NCBI RefSeq assembly: GCF_004336635.1 | Contig: NZ_SJXH01000021.1 | Span: 1 to 55,684 of the forward strand | Source of the DNA: Acinetobacter sp. ANC 4862 | GTDB taxonomy: Bacteria > Pseudomonadota > Gammaproteobacteria > Pseudomonadales > Moraxellaceae | Direction: 5' to 3' | Length of the DNA stretch: 55,684 nt | Shown here: one piece after another, positions 36,632 to 46,187 of the stretch | Position numbering within the stretch: position 1 is the first letter of the stretch | Layout of the letters: every line of letters begins with the position of its first letter | Notes under the pieces: generated by a model | What the model saw: the letters and a program-made list of their open reading frames with translations, nothing else | Databases searched by the model: none | Told to the model about the DNA's origin: nothing | Made by a program: the position numbers and the translations under genes

Positions 36632-37723
36632 TTATGCTTCATCCATAATCCATTCTTTAAAAAGAGCATCCTCGATTTCATAAGTACCATTTTCTGGTTT
36701 AAAAATAATTTGTTTTTTTGATAAAGAACGTAGGGCCGATTGAATACTTGATACCGCAATGTTATCTACACCAATGGAATCAGCCAGATGTTGTCTAAAT
36801 TGACTACTATAAAGTTCAACTTGTGATTCCGCTATGGCTTTTAAAATTAGCTGTTCTAATAACTTAAACTCTCCCCATAATCCCGAAAAGTCACGATGCC
36901 CCATTGTATCGGCTATAAGCTGTTCCTTTGCAAAATCTATAGCCAGCATTGGGTTTAAGGCTAAACGCTCCACTAATGATCTTGCTAGTTGAGGACTTTG
37001 CTTCATATCTAAAAAAGCGTGCCATAAAATTTCTTTATTCAAACTACGTCCTGTTGTTTGATTAAATACATCTGCCAGATGATCTGTAAATGCTTTTGTT
37101 AGATTTGGAAAAGGTAAATTCTGTCCATAATGAAAAAATGGAGCACTACTCACAGAAAACATTTGTCTCAGGCCTTCTCGACTTGAACCAGTAAAAATCA
37201 CCTTTATTGTTTCTTTATGCATATCTAAAGCGGTACGTAAACTGGCAATCGTGGTTTTATATTTTGAACTAGCTAAAGCCTGAATCTCATCAAGTAACAG
37301 TAAAATAGGTTTCCCCTGCTGAGCCAGTTTAGTAATGCTAGACAAAATACTGGAATTCACTTGTCCTTGTAGAAGTGTCACTTCAGCTTTTACCCCTGCC
37401 ACATCTGTACTTAAAGAACCAATATTTTTAATCCAATGTGTGGCTTTCCCCATTAAGCCATTTTGTTTTGAAAACTCATCAAGAGCTTTTACAAACTGCC
37501 CTTCACTATGCAGGCCTGCATCTAAAAAACTGAAATAAAAAACGCGCCATCCAAGCTGTTCTGCTAGGGGCGTAATATCTTTTCGTAAAAATTCAGTTTT
37601 TCCCATCCGGCGTGGGGCAAAAAAAGTCAGAGAACTAGCTAGTCCAGTCTCAAACATGCCTAAAATTTGTTTCGCCAGTTCGGTACGTGGAAAGTGCCAA
37701 GGGTCATTGGAGATGGTCATCAT
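36632..37723 (-). CDS. AAA/STAND-like ATPase
   Basis: 363 residues. Walker A APRRMGKT (36-43), Walker B ILLLLDEIQ (Asp145-Glu146), sensor VIFTGSSREGLRQM. The C-terminal ~110 residues look like a winged helix (SQFRQHLADSIGVDNIAVSSIQ, RSLSKKQIIFKPENG). This is the COG1672/ORC-like ATPase type. Its job is unknown; ATPases of this kind are frequent in mobile islands. Divergent from an XRE gene, with an intervening region full of ATTAGATT-type repeats. The first two codons are both ATG, so the start may be 37723 or 37720. Confidence 0.82.
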   Translation of the reverse strand: MMTISNDPWHFPRTELAKQILGMFETGLASSLTFFAPRRMGKTEFLRKDITPLAEQLGWRVFYFSFLDAGLHSEGQFVKALDEFSKQNGLMGKATHWIKNIGSLSTDVAGVKAEVTLLQGQVNSSILSSITKLAQQGKPILLLLDEIQALASSKYKTTIASLRTALDMHKETIKVIFTGSSREGLRQMFSVSSAPFFHYGQNLPFPNLTKAFTDHLADVFNQTTGRSLNKEILWHAFLDMKQSPQLARSLVERLALNPMLAIDFAKEQLIADTMGHRDFSGLWGEFKLLEQLILKAIAESQVELYSSQFRQHLADSIGVDNIAVSSIQSALRSLSKKQIIFKPENGTYEIEDALFKEWIMDEA

Positions 37724-37755
37724 TTTAATTACTCGGCAATGATTTATTTATTACC

Positions 37756-37832
37756 ATAGATTGTATTAGATTCCATTAGATTGTAAATGTCTAATTAGAT
37801 TTCTTTAATCTAATAGGATCTAATCAGGCTAA
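37756..37832. promoter_or_regulatory. Iterated ATTAGATT/AATCTAAT motifs in a divergent promoter
   Basis: Six related copies in about 75 bp: TAGATTG, ATTAGATTCC, ATTAGATTG, TAATTAGATTT, TTAATCTAAT and GATCTAAT, in both orientations. They lie between the ATPase and the XRE gene. This is what an XRE-type repressor operator array looks like. Confidence 0.5.
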
Positions 37833-37901
37833 TAAAGCACCTTCTTACCGATCAACTGGTTTATTTTATAACTCCATTATTTTGTGGTTTAATAGACATA
37901 T

Positions 37902-38225
37902 ATGGATATAAGACCCAATATTATGGATTTAAAATTCAGAAAACCTGAAGAAGTTGTTACTTTATTATGTGAGAGGCTTCGTAAAGAACGACTTTATCTG
38001 GAAATGACTCAGGCAGACGTCGCTACACGTGCTGATATCAGTGTGAATACAGTATCTAATCTGGAAGCTGGTCGAAATGTTTCATTTGAAAATTTAATAC
38101 GCGTTGCTATGGTACTAGGCCGATTAAAAGAATTAGAGGAACTCTTCAAACCTCATTTAAACAGTGTAGATGACATTCTTCGCTATGAGAGCAATACGGC
38201 TCGCCAACGTATCAAAAGGAAATAA
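37902..38225 (+). CDS. XRE-family regulator (orphan HipB-like antitoxin)
   Basis: 107 residues with an HTH at about 25-70: LRKERLYLEMTQADVATRAD, then ISVNTVSNLEAGRNVSFENL. The tail (LKELEELFKPHLNSVDDILR) is typical of antitoxins placed before a HipA-like gene. The gene downstream is a broken hipA, so the antitoxin is now an orphan. The ATG at 37902 or an internal ATG at 37923 may be used. Confidence 0.85.
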   Translation: MDIRPNIMDLKFRKPEEVVTLLCERLRKERLYLEMTQADVATRADISVNTVSNLEAGRNVSFENLIRVAMVLGRLKELEELFKPHLNSVDDILRYESNTARQRIKRK

Positions 38226-38229
38226 ATCC

Positions 38230-38538
38230 ATGCTCGAAAAACTTAATGTTTACTACAATGGATGGGGTGAATATTGGCTTTAGGGTACACTGGTCTCCTC
38301 AACAGCAATCACAGGTCGACCATTAATTGCCTTTGAATACAGTGCTGAAGCGATCCGTAAAGGTTTAGAGCTTTCCTCTTACCTACTTCCATTAAAAGGT
38401 GACCCATTAAGAAAAAACTTTCCTATACAGCAAATGGGATTACCAAGTCATATATATGATGCATCACCCGATGGCTGGGTGTGCTCCAGAATTTTGGTGG
38501 CTATTCAGTCCATCATTACTTACATTCCAACTCTCTAG
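38230..38538 (+). pseudogene. HipA-like toxin remnant (N-terminal part)
   Basis: Four bases after the XRE stop, an ATG opens LEKLNVYYNGWGEYWL, the start of a HipA N-terminal subdomain. An in-frame TAG at 38281-38283 (a Trp codon in relatives) interrupts it, and GTLVSSTAITGRPLIAFEYS follows. The homology continues to DASPDGW near 38480, then the frame leaves the family and ends at 38538. About three quarters of the gene, including the kinase core, is missing. The toxin is therefore dead. Confidence 0.88.
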
Positions 38539-38593
38539 TTTTCCAACTAGCCCAGGTTATAATAATGGCCACCCAAAATACGATTGATCTATT

Positions 38594-38830
38594 ATGAACA
38601 CCTCCAATGACCCTTTACACGGCAAAAAACTTGCTGACATTTTGGATGAATTATTGGATTACTACGGTGGCTTTGAAGGTTTAAGTCGTAAAATTGAAAT
38701 TAGATGTTTTTGCATAGACCCAAGTGTTAAATCATCATTGCGATTCTTGCGTACCACACCATGGGCACGTGAAAAAGTAGAAAGCTTATATTTGTACGTC
38801 TTACGCCAAAAGGCAAAACAGAAACCGTAG
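38594..38830 (+). CDS. VF530-family small DNA-binding-like protein
   Basis: 78 residues. DPLHGKKLADILDELLDYYG, then RCFCIDPSVKSSLRFLRTTP, WAREKVESLYL is the VF530/DUF2132 signature. The family has a Sap-like or DNA-binding-like fold and unknown function. It is the last gene before attR, complete and in a single frame. The region 38831-39066 downstream holds no gene. Confidence 0.85.
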   Translation: MNTSNDPLHGKKLADILDELLDYYGGFEGLSRKIEIRCFCIDPSVKSSLRFLRTTPWAREKVESLYLYVLRQKAKQKP

Positions 38831-38934
38831 CCCCAGGCAACACCCCTCTCATTATAAAATTATACCAGTCAGTAAAACACCTTTAGATTAAGCATGTGTA
38901 TGTTGGTTATTATTGTTGATTATCACAATAAATT

Positions 38935-38942
38935 AGTGACCA
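38935..38942 (+). repeat. TGTGACCA-like site beside attR
   Basis: AGTGACCA, one base from the five TGTGACCA copies beside attL and in the same orientation, about 125 bp before attR. It could be the second arm of the recombination site. Confidence 0.4.
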
Positions 38943-39066
38943 AAAATCAAAGTACCCCACCCTACCTTAAATTACACCACACAAAATAAAAACTCTATAT
39001 AACTGTTATATATAGAGTTTATTAAAATACCAATTATGTTATTTAGTGTATTTTATGTCGGTGACT

Positions 39067-39150
39067 CTTGCCAAGGTTGGGGTCGGGAGTTCGAGTCTCC
39101 TTTCCCGCTCCAGATTTAAAAAGCCCTCATCGAAAGATGGGGGCTTTTTT
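39067..39150 (+). repeat. attR: 84-bp direct repeat of the genomic island
   Basis: A 3' fragment of tRNA-Gly (39067-39109, from the anticodon arm) with the terminator hairpin 39118-39150. It matches 10182-10265 with one mismatch (39117). The fragment cannot form a tRNA. Chromosomal sequence resumes after it. Confidence 0.93.
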
Positions 39151-39414
39151 TATGCAATAGCAGTTTAAAATCCAATCAATCACCACCATTTTACATAAGC
39201 TTGTCATTATTTATGTATTTCAACTGCTTAAAGATTGGGCATAATCACGGCTTTTAAAAATAAAGTCCTCTTTTCAAGCATTCCACGACTGTGTATAACA
39301 ATGGACAGTTTAGGGAAATCAATAAGCATAGGCAAATGACGTCAAAACACGTTAGACTATGCAGCAATCAATGCAAGTAAAATGTCATTTGAGACAAAAA
39401 GAAGGTGAAGGTTG

Positions 39415-40530
39415 ATGCCGCTCAATACTGTTGAAGAGCTCGTAGCAGATATCCGTGCAGGAAAAATGGTCATCCTGATGGATGATGAAGACCGTGAAAA
39501 TGAAGGTGATTTAGTCATTGCTGCGACACACGTGCGTCCAGAAGACATCAACTTCATGATCACGCATGCGCGTGGTTTAGTTTGCTTAACGCTGAGTCGC
39601 GACCGTTGCCAGCAACTCAATCTACCTTTAATGGTGGATGCTAACGGTGCACAACACGGCACCAACTTCACATTGTCGATTGAAGCAGCACAAGGTATTT
39701 CAACAGGTATTTCTCCTGCTGAACGTGCACACACGATTCAAACTGCAGTTGCGGCACATGCAAAACCGGCAGATATCGTACAACCGGGACATATTTTTCC
39801 ATTGATGGCGCAGCCAGGTGGCGTATTGCACCGTGCCGGTCATACTGAAGCAGGTTGCGATCTTGCTCGTTTAGCAGGTCTTGAGCCAGCATCTGTCATT
39901 TGTGAAATTATTAATGAAGATGGCAGCATGGCACGCCGTCCCGACCTTGAAGTTTTCGCAGAAAAACATGGTTTGAAAATGGGTACCATTGCCGATCTGA
40001 TTCATTACCGCATGACCAATGAACAAACGGTTGAACGTATTGACCAACAAAGCATTAATACAGAATACGGTACATTTGATTTATATCGTTACCGCGAAAT
40101 TGGTAACCCAGACGTTCATTTAGCTTTAGTGAAAGGTCAACCAAAAGACGGTGTGACCACTGTTCGTGTACATGGCTTTAATCCAGCACGTGACTTACTT
40201 AAACTGAATAAACAAGATGGCGAACCGGCATGGAACTTAGACCGTGCACTGAAAGAAATTGCGAACAGTGATCGCGGTGTCTTAGTCTGGATTGGTCAAC
40301 GCCATTTACAAGATTTAGGTCCTGCCCTGGATAGCTTGACTGTGCCAAAACCAACAAAATCCAATGCTGCACTTTCTCAGCAATATCAAACGATTGGCGT
40401 AGGCGCACAAATTTTACGTGATTTAGGTGTTGAAAAAATGAAGTTGCTTAGCTCTCCATTACGTTTCAACGCGCTATCTGGCTTTAACTTAGAAGTGGTT
40501 GAATATATCACCGCACAACAAACAACTTAA
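39415..40530 (+). CDS. ribBA: 3,4-dihydroxy-2-butanone 4-phosphate synthase with degenerate GTP cyclohydrolase II domain
   Basis: 371 residues, start ATG after AAGG (a TTG just before is unlikely). The N-terminal RibB domain has MDDEDRENEGDLV and the acidic active-site loop, then HGTNFTLSIEA and HIFPL, RRGHTEA-like RAGHTEAGCDL. The C-terminal part corresponds to RibA, but the zinc-binding Cys cluster and GCHII core are absent, so only the RibB step is expected to be catalysed. This is normal for many gammaproteobacterial RibBA proteins. It leads the operon ribBA-ribH-nusB. No FMN riboswitch was recognised upstream. Confidence 0.93.
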   Translation: MPLNTVEELVADIRAGKMVILMDDEDRENEGDLVIAATHVRPEDINFMITHARGLVCLTLSRDRCQQLNLPLMVDANGAQHGTNFTLSIEAAQGISTGISPAERAHTIQTAVAAHAKPADIVQPGHIFPLMAQPGGVLHRAGHTEAGCDLARLAGLEPASVICEIINEDGSMARRPDLEVFAEKHGLKMGTIADLIHYRMTNEQTVERIDQQSINTEYGTFDLYRYREIGNPDVHLALVKGQPKDGVTTVRVHGFNPARDLLKLNKQDGEPAWNLDRALKEIANSDRGVLVWIGQRHLQDLGPALDSLTVPKPTKSNAALSQQYQTIGVGAQILRDLGVEKMKLLSSPLRFNALSGFNLEVVEYITAQQTT

Positions 40531-40548
40531 GAAATAATCGAGGTTGCT

Positions 40549-41019
40549 ATGGCAGTTCGCCGTATTGAAGGTATGTTACATCTCGCGAGCGAAGGCCGTT
40601 ACGCGATTTTAGTGGGTCGCTTTAATAGCTTTGTGGTTGAACATTTGCTAGAAGGTGCAATTGATACGTTGAAACGTCATGGCGTATCAGAGGATAATAT
40701 CACTGTTGTTCACGCACCTGGCGCTTGGGAACTTCCTGTCGTTGCAAAAAAACTTGCCGCTTCAGATCGTTTTGATGCGATCATTGCACTTGGCGCCGTG
40801 ATTCGTGGTAGCACGCCTCACTTTGATTTTGTTGCTGGTGAATGTGCCAAAGGTTTAGGCGTTGTTGGCCTGGACACTGGCTTACCAGTGATCAACGGTG
40901 TATTAACTACGGATAGTATTGAACAAGCGATTGAACGCTCTGGAACAAAAGCAGGTAATAAAGGTGGCGAAGCTGCCCTTACTGCAATTGAAATGGTTAA
41001 CTTGTTAAAGGCTATTTAA
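40549..41019 (+). CDS. ribH: 6,7-dimethyl-8-ribityllumazine synthase
   Basis: 156 residues. It catalyses the penultimate step of riboflavin synthesis and forms a capsid-like assembly. Signatures: [48 protein letters not shown] with the catalytic His, and [24 protein letters not shown] precedes the ATG, and it lies 18 bp after ribBA. Confidence 0.96.
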   Translation: MAVRRIEGMLHLASEGRYAILVGRFNSFVVEHLLEGAIDTLKRHGVSEDNITVVHAPGAWELPVVAKKLAASDRFDAIIALGAVIRGSTPHFDFVAGECAKGLGVVGLDTGLPVINGVLTTDSIEQAIERSGTKAGNKGGEAALTAIEMVNLLKAI

Positions 41020-41023
41020 CGCT

Positions 41024-41473
41024 ATGTCGCAAACACTTCAAGCAACTTATGCAGCGAAACGTAAAGCACGTCGCTTTGCTGTACAAGGAATTTATGAATG
41101 GCAGATGAGCCACAATCCAGTGCATGAAATTGAAGCACGTACGCGTGTGGAGAATGCCATGCATAAAGTGGATCTCGGCTATTATCATGAATTGTTGACT
41201 CAAGTGGTTGCCAATCATGAAGCATTGGATGCGCTCTTAATCCCTGTGCTTGACCGCGAAGTTAGCGCCCTTGATGGCGTTGAACTTGCAACCCTTCGTC
41301 TGGGCGCCTATGAATTGAAAGATCATCTTGAAATTCCATATCGCGTGGTTCTAGATGAATCGATTGAGCTTGCTAAACACTTTGGTGGTGCAGACAGCCA
41401 TAAATACATCAATGGTGTATTGGACCGTTTAGCAACCAGCTTACGTGCAGCAGAAAAGCAACAAGCCGACTAA
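41024..41473 (+). CDS. nusB: Transcription antitermination factor NusB
   Basis: 149 residues. NusB binds boxA RNA with NusE in rRNA antitermination. The N-terminal [14 protein letters not shown] and the C-terminal [33 protein letters not shown] are characteristic. It begins 4 bp after ribH, as in most gammaproteobacteria. Confidence 0.95.
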   Translation: MSQTLQATYAAKRKARRFAVQGIYEWQMSHNPVHEIEARTRVENAMHKVDLGYYHELLTQVVANHEALDALLIPVLDREVSALDGVELATLRLGAYELKDHLEIPYRVVLDESIELAKHFGGADSHKYINGVLDRLATSLRAAEKQQAD

Positions 41474-41493
41474 TTTTTCAGTAGATTTGTTGT

Positions 41494-42426
41494 ATGGCTG
41501 AGTTTTCGATTATTGACACCTATTTCAATCGTCAGACTGTTACATCTACCGATGTCAATTCTGTCGATTTAGGTGTTGGTGATGACTCAGCCTTGCTCAC
41601 TCCCCCGCCCAACCAGCAACTGGTCATCTGTGCCGATACTTTGGTTGCCGGTCGACATTTCCCTCTAGATACTTCTCCTCATGCCATTGGCTGGAAATCT
41701 GTTGCTGTCAATTTATCTGATATTGCTGCCATGGGTGCCAAACCGCAGAGTATTTTATTGGCATTGAGCCTACCCCAAATTAATCACGACTGGCTAAAAG
41801 GCTTTAGTCAAGGTTTATATGATTGCTGCGATCAATTTGGGGTGAGTTTAATTGGTGGTGATACCACGCAAAGTCCTCATCTGACCATTTCAGTCACTGC
41901 CCTCGGCTGGATTAAAACAGGTCAAGCCGTGACACGTTCTGGTGCTCAAGTGGGTGACTATATTTGTGTCAGTGGAACCGTTGGCGATGCAGCTTTTGGT
42001 CTAGCTCATTTAGGTCATCCATTACAAAAACGTCTGGATTATCCAACGCCACGTTGTCAACTCGGTCAAAAGTTAAAAGGCCTCGCCTCAAGCATGATTG
42101 ATATCTCAGATGGCTTAGCCCAAGACCTAGGACATATCCTTAAAGCATCGCATGTCGGTGCAACTTTGGATTTAGACCAACTACCGATTGATGCCACTTT
42201 AAAAAAATTACAACAAGAAAAGCGATGGCAATACGCACTCGCGGGTGGCGATGACTATGAATTATGCTTTACAATCACTCCGCAAAATTATGAAAAGCTT
42301 TTGCAACAACAATTAGATGTCGATATTACCAAGATTGGAAAAATTACCCAACAAAAAGGCTTAACTTTTGTGCAGAATGGCGTAGATCATTCGCTACAAT
42401 TTCATGGATACCAACACTTTGCATAA
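41494..42426 (+). CDS. thiL: Thiamine-monophosphate kinase
   Basis: 310 residues. It phosphorylates thiamine phosphate to the diphosphate. GVGDDSALL, DTLVAGRHFP, GWKSVAVNLSDIAAMGA and DISDGLAQDLGHIL are family signatures (AIR synthase-like fold). The frame overlaps the pgpA start by 23 bases. Confidence 0.95.
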   Translation: MAEFSIIDTYFNRQTVTSTDVNSVDLGVGDDSALLTPPPNQQLVICADTLVAGRHFPLDTSPHAIGWKSVAVNLSDIAAMGAKPQSILLALSLPQINHDWLKGFSQGLYDCCDQFGVSLIGGDTTQSPHLTISVTALGWIKTGQAVTRSGAQVGDYICVSGTVGDAAFGLAHLGHPLQKRLDYPTPRCQLGQKLKGLASSMIDISDGLAQDLGHILKASHVGATLDLDQLPIDATLKKLQQEKRWQYALAGGDDYELCFTITPQNYEKLLQQQLDVDITKIGKITQQKGLTFVQNGVDHSLQFHGYQHFA

Positions 42427-42925
42427 ACCCAGCATCAATTTTAAAGACATGTCATGGCCAAACCGCTGCATCGTGTTTTGTGGGGTGGGATTTGGTTCTG
42501 GACTTGCTCCCAAAGCACCAGGAACGTTCGGTTCAGCATTTGCATTATTGTTTATTCCTATTTGGCTGGCATTCGGGTTTGTTAATTCAATCTTGGCTAT
42601 TTTTATGATGTCACTTGTAGGCATCTATATTTGTGGGCAAACCGCTAAAGTCATGGGGGTGCATGATGATGGTCGTATTGTCTGGGATGAGTTTGCCGGG
42701 CAATCCATTACTTTTTTACCCCTCATTTATTTAGGGAACATGAACTGGTTATGGGTATTGGTTGGATTTGCCTTATTTCGTTTGTTTGATGTATGGAAAC
42801 CTTGGCCTATTCGCGTGATCGATCGTCAAGTCGGTGGCGGCTTTGGCATTATGTTTGACGATATTATCGCCGGCATTTGGGCTGCTCTATGCATTTACAT
42901 TTATCTATCTTTCGTGATGGCTTAA
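42404..42925 (+). CDS. pgpA: Phosphatidylglycerophosphatase A
   Basis: 173 residues. It removes the phosphate from phosphatidylglycerophosphate in the inner membrane. [31 protein letters not shown] and [11 protein letters not shown] are signature motifs, with about four hydrophobic helices. The start lies inside the thiL 3' end, so the genes are translationally linked. Confidence 0.93.
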   Translation: MDTNTLHKPSINFKDMSWPNRCIVFCGVGFGSGLAPKAPGTFGSAFALLFIPIWLAFGFVNSILAIFMMSLVGIYICGQTAKVMGVHDDGRIVWDEFAGQSITFLPLIYLGNMNWLWVLVGFALFRLFDVWKPWPIRVIDRQVGGGFGIMFDDIIAGIWAALCIYIYLSFVMA

Positions 42926-42947
42926 GCTAAAACTTGTAGGATTCAAT

Positions 42948-44312
42948 ATGTCTACTAGCGTTATTATTCTTGCTGCAGGTAAAGGAACACGTATGCGTTC
43001 TAATTTACCGAAAGTATTACAACCCCTTGCAGGACGTCCTTTACTGGGTCATGTCATCGAAACGGCAAAAAAACTCAACGCAGCAAATATCATTACCATT
43101 TATGGTCATGGTGGCGATAAAGTACAACAAGCTTTCGCACAAGAAAATGTGCAATGGGTTGAACAAGCGGAACAGCTTGGTACCGGTCACGCCGTAAAAG
43201 TAACACTTCCTGTACTTCCTACTGAAGGTGTATCTCTTATCCTCTCAGGTGACGTACCGTGTGTGACTCAAGAGACCTTACAACGTCTACTTGATGCTGC
43301 AGCAAAAACAGGCATTGGCATTGTGACTTTAACGGTTGATGATGCAACAGGTTATGGTCGTATCGTTCGTAAAAATGGTCAGATTCAAGCCATTGTCGAA
43401 CATAAAGATACAAACGATGAACAACGTAAAATTAAAGAATTTAATACCGGTATTTACTGTGTCAGTAATGCCAAATTGCATCAATGGTTACCCAAGCTTT
43501 CGAATAAAAATGCGCAAGGCGAGTATTACCTGACTGACATTATTGCTATGGCGATTGTAGATGGTTTGGAAGTTGCTTCTGTTGAACCAGAACTGGCTTT
43601 TGAAGTTGAAGGGGTGAATGACCGTGTCCAACTGGCAGCATTGGAACGTGAATTCCAAAGCTATCAAGCAAAAAAACTCATGCAGCAAGGCGTGCATTTA
43701 ATCGACCCTGCTCGTTTTGATCTACGTGGCAACTTAAGCGTTGGTCAAGATGTTCGTATTGATATCAATGTGATCATTGAAGGTGATTGCGAATTCGGTG
43801 ACAACGTTGAAATTGGTGCAGGCTGTGTGATTAAAAACACCAGTATTGCTGCTGGCACCAAAGTTCAACCGTATAGCATTTTTGACAATGCTGTAGTGGG
43901 TTCTGATGCACAAATTGGTCCATTTTCACGATTACGTCCGGGTGCAAAACTTGCCAATGAAGTGCATATCGGCAACTTTGTTGAAGTTAAAAATTCAAGC
44001 ATTGGTCTAGGGTCTAAAGCCAACCACTTCACTTATTTAGGTGATGCTGAAGTCGGTGCAGGTTCAAATATTGGTGCGGGCACCATTACCTGTAACTATG
44101 ACGGTGCAAATAAATATAAAACCATTATTGGCGATGCCGCTTTCATTGGTTCAAACAGCTCACTGGTTGCCCCTGTAAGCATTGGCAATGGTGCAACCAT
44201 TGGTGCAGGTTCGGTGATTACTCGTGATGTTGCCGAGAATAGCTTGGCTTTCGAACGTTCAAAACAAGTGGCTAAAGAAAACTATCAACGCCCCCAAAAA
44301 CTGAAAAAATAA
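42948..44312 (+). CDS. glmU: Bifunctional UDP-N-acetylglucosamine pyrophosphorylase / glucosamine-1-phosphate acetyltransferase
   Basis: 454 residues. The N-terminal nucleotidyltransferase has [25 protein letters not shown] and LSGDVP. The C-terminal left-handed beta helix has hexapeptide repeats ([37 protein letters not shown]) for acetyl transfer. Produces UDP-GlcNAc for wall and LPS. It lies 12 bp before glmS. Confidence 0.97.
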   Translation: MSTSVIILAAGKGTRMRSNLPKVLQPLAGRPLLGHVIETAKKLNAANIITIYGHGGDKVQQAFAQENVQWVEQAEQLGTGHAVKVTLPVLPTEGVSLILSGDVPCVTQETLQRLLDAAAKTGIGIVTLTVDDATGYGRIVRKNGQIQAIVEHKDTNDEQRKIKEFNTGIYCVSNAKLHQWLPKLSNKNAQGEYYLTDIIAMAIVDGLEVASVEPELAFEVEGVNDRVQLAALEREFQSYQAKKLMQQGVHLIDPARFDLRGNLSVGQDVRIDINVIIEGDCEFGDNVEIGAGCVIKNTSIAAGTKVQPYSIFDNAVVGSDAQIGPFSRLRPGAKLANEVHIGNFVEVKNSSIGLGSKANHFTYLGDAEVGAGSNIGAGTITCNYDGANKYKTIIGDAAFIGSNSSLVAPVSIGNGATIGAGSVITRDVAENSLAFERSKQVAKENYQRPQKLKK

Positions 44313-44324
44313 GAGGATTTAAAT

Positions 44325-46163
44325 ATGTGCGGAATTGTCGGTGGCGTTGCGGAACGTAATATTAGCAATATTTTAATTGAAGGCTTAAAACGCCTGGAAT
44401 ACCGTGGCTATGATTCAGCAGGTCTAGCCCTGATTAATGGCGGCCATGTACTGCGTGAACGTCGTGTTGGTAAAGTCGTAAACCTGGAACAGGCGGTAGC
44501 AGAAGCTGATATCCAAGGTTCACTCGGTATTGCCCATACTCGTTGGGCAACCCATGGCAAACCAACTGAAGATAATGCTCATCCACATATTTCAGGTACG
44601 GTGGCTGTGGTTCACAATGGAATTATCGAGAACTATCAAGAACTCAAAGATGATCTTGAAGCACTCGGTTATGTATTCACTTCACAAACAGATACCGAAG
44701 TTGTTGCACATTTAGTGAATGATGCATTGAAATCGACTTCTAGTCTTTTAACCGCCGTTCAACAAGTTGTTCCCCAACTCAAAGGTGCTTATGCACTGGG
44801 TATCGTACATACTGATCATCCTGATGAACTGATTACCGTGCGTGAAGGTTCACCTTTAGTCATTGGTGTAGGGATTGGCGAAAACTTTATCAGTTCGGAT
44901 CAATTGGCTTTACTTCCTATTACCAACCGTTTTATTTACCTTGAAGAAGGTGATATTGCACGTTTAACCCGTAACAGCATTGAAGTCTTTGTAAATGGTC
45001 AATTGGTTGAGCGTCCTGTTAAAGAATTGGATGCGACTGTGAGCAATTCATCGAAAGGTGAATACAAACACTACATGCTCAAAGAAATTTATGAACAACC
45101 AGAAGCGATTCAACAAACCATTTCCCAAGCATTAAACGGAAATGTTTTACGTGAAGATTTTTTAAAAGATGCTGTGGTTGATTTTGAAAAAATTCAACAA
45201 GTACAAATCATTGCCTGTGGGACAAGTTACCATGCCGGCATGATCGCAAAATACTGGTTTGAACAACTGATTGATTTACCGTGCCAGGTTGAAATTGCCA
45301 GTGAATTCCGTTATCGCACACCCGTGATTGTAAATAACACACTGTATGTGTGTATTTCTCAATCAGGTGAAACGGCTGATACTTTAGCTGCGCTTCGTGA
45401 CACACAAAAACGTGCTGCTACAAAAAATTTAAACATTGCCACCCTGACCATTTGTAATGTGGCCACATCTTCAATGGTTCGTGAAACCAACCATAGTTTA
45501 CTCACTTTGGCTGGGCCAGAAATTGGGGTTGCATCAACCAAAGCCTTCACCACGCAACTCGCAGCACTTATGCTGTTGGTTTTAAAAATGGGTCAAGTGA
45601 AGCAAAGTATTCCTGCTGAAAAAACTGCCGCGATCATTACTGATTTATGGCATACACCAAAAGTAATTTTAGATACCCTGCAAAAAGATAAAGATATTTT
45701 ACGTTTATCTGAACTCTTTGTAGAGAAACAGCACTGCCTCTTCCTCGGTCGTGGGACAAACTTCCCTATTGCGCTAGAAGGTGCTTTGAAACTGAAAGAA
45801 ATTTCATATATCCATGCTGAAGGCTATGCTGCAGGCGAGCTCAAACATGGTCCATTGGCACTGGTGGATAATGACATGCCGGTAGTGATTCTTGCCCCTC
45901 AAGATGACATGCTGGATAAACTCAAATCCAATATGGAAGAAGTGCAAGCCCGCGGCGGTGAATTATTTGTATTTGCTGATGAAAACAGCGGCATTAAAGA
46001 AAAAGATCGTCAACATATTGTTTATATTCCCCATGTGAGTGCGCTACTTGCACCAATCATATATAGCATCCCTGTGCAACTGCTGTCATACCACGTTGCA
46101 GTACTGCGTGGCACCGATGTCGATCAGCCACGTAACTTGGCGAAATCAGTCACCGTAGAATAA
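44325..46163 (+). CDS. glmS: Glutamine-fructose-6-phosphate aminotransferase
   Basis: 612 residues. The N-terminal amidotransferase domain begins CGIVGG with catalytic Cys2; LEYRGYDSAGLA and HTRWATHGKP follow. Two SIS domains carry CGTSYHAG and SQSGETADT, and the C-terminus is DQPRNLAKSVTVE. Its 3' end is the binding site of TnsD. The Tn7-like element inserted about 24 bp downstream leaves the gene intact. Confidence 0.97.
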   Translation: MCGIVGGVAERNISNILIEGLKRLEYRGYDSAGLALINGGHVLRERRVGKVVNLEQAVAEADIQGSLGIAHTRWATHGKPTEDNAHPHISGTVAVVHNGIIENYQELKDDLEALGYVFTSQTDTEVVAHLVNDALKSTSSLLTAVQQVVPQLKGAYALGIVHTDHPDELITVREGSPLVIGVGIGENFISSDQLALLPITNRFIYLEEGDIARLTRNSIEVFVNGQLVERPVKELDATVSNSSKGEYKHYMLKEIYEQPEAIQQTISQALNGNVLREDFLKDAVVDFEKIQQVQIIACGTSYHAGMIAKYWFEQLIDLPCQVEIASEFRYRTPVIVNNTLYVCISQSGETADTLAALRDTQKRAATKNLNIATLTICNVATSSMVRETNHSLLTLAGPEIGVASTKAFTTQLAALMLLVLKMGQVKQSIPAEKTAAIITDLWHTPKVILDTLQKDKDILRLSELFVEKQHCLFLGRGTNFPIALEGALKLKEISYIHAEGYAAGELKHGPLALVDNDMPVVILAPQDDMLDKLKSNMEEVQARGGELFVFADENSGIKEKDRQHIVYIPHVSALLAPIIYSIPVQLLSYHVAVLRGTDVDQPRNLAKSVTVE

Positions 46164-46187
46164 GCGAAACATAGAGGCTGGTGATGT
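46164..46187 (+). other. attTn7 insertion site
   Basis: 24 bp between the glmS stop and the right terminus of the Tn7-like element, the standard insertion distance. The last five bases (GATGT) are the expected target-site duplication; the second copy is outside the window. Confidence 0.75.

Larger units (their letters stand above)
10182..39150 (+). mobile_element. Genomic island of about 28.9 kb inserted in tRNA-Gly
   Basis: The borders are the 84-bp direct repeats described as attL and attR. A tyrosine integrase gene lies next to attL and reads away from the tRNA, the usual arrangement of tRNA-targeting islands. Genes at the left end (repressor, excisionase-like protein, integrase, DUF1376 protein, DnaC-like loader) resemble the regulatory and replication module of phage satellites. 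No capsid, tail, terminase or conjugation genes are present. The remaining ~25 kb carries nucleases, helicases, HipA-type loci and a large recombinase trio. Confidence 0.92.

Noticed and set aside
39151..39414. FMN riboswitch upstream of ribBA
   Set aside because: None of the conserved RFN sequences were seen in this stretch.
46185..46187. TGT at 46185 as transposon terminus
   Set aside because: The TGT at 46188 gives the same distance to the AATAAAG core as in Tn7 and a 24-bp distance to the glmS stop, so it is preferred.
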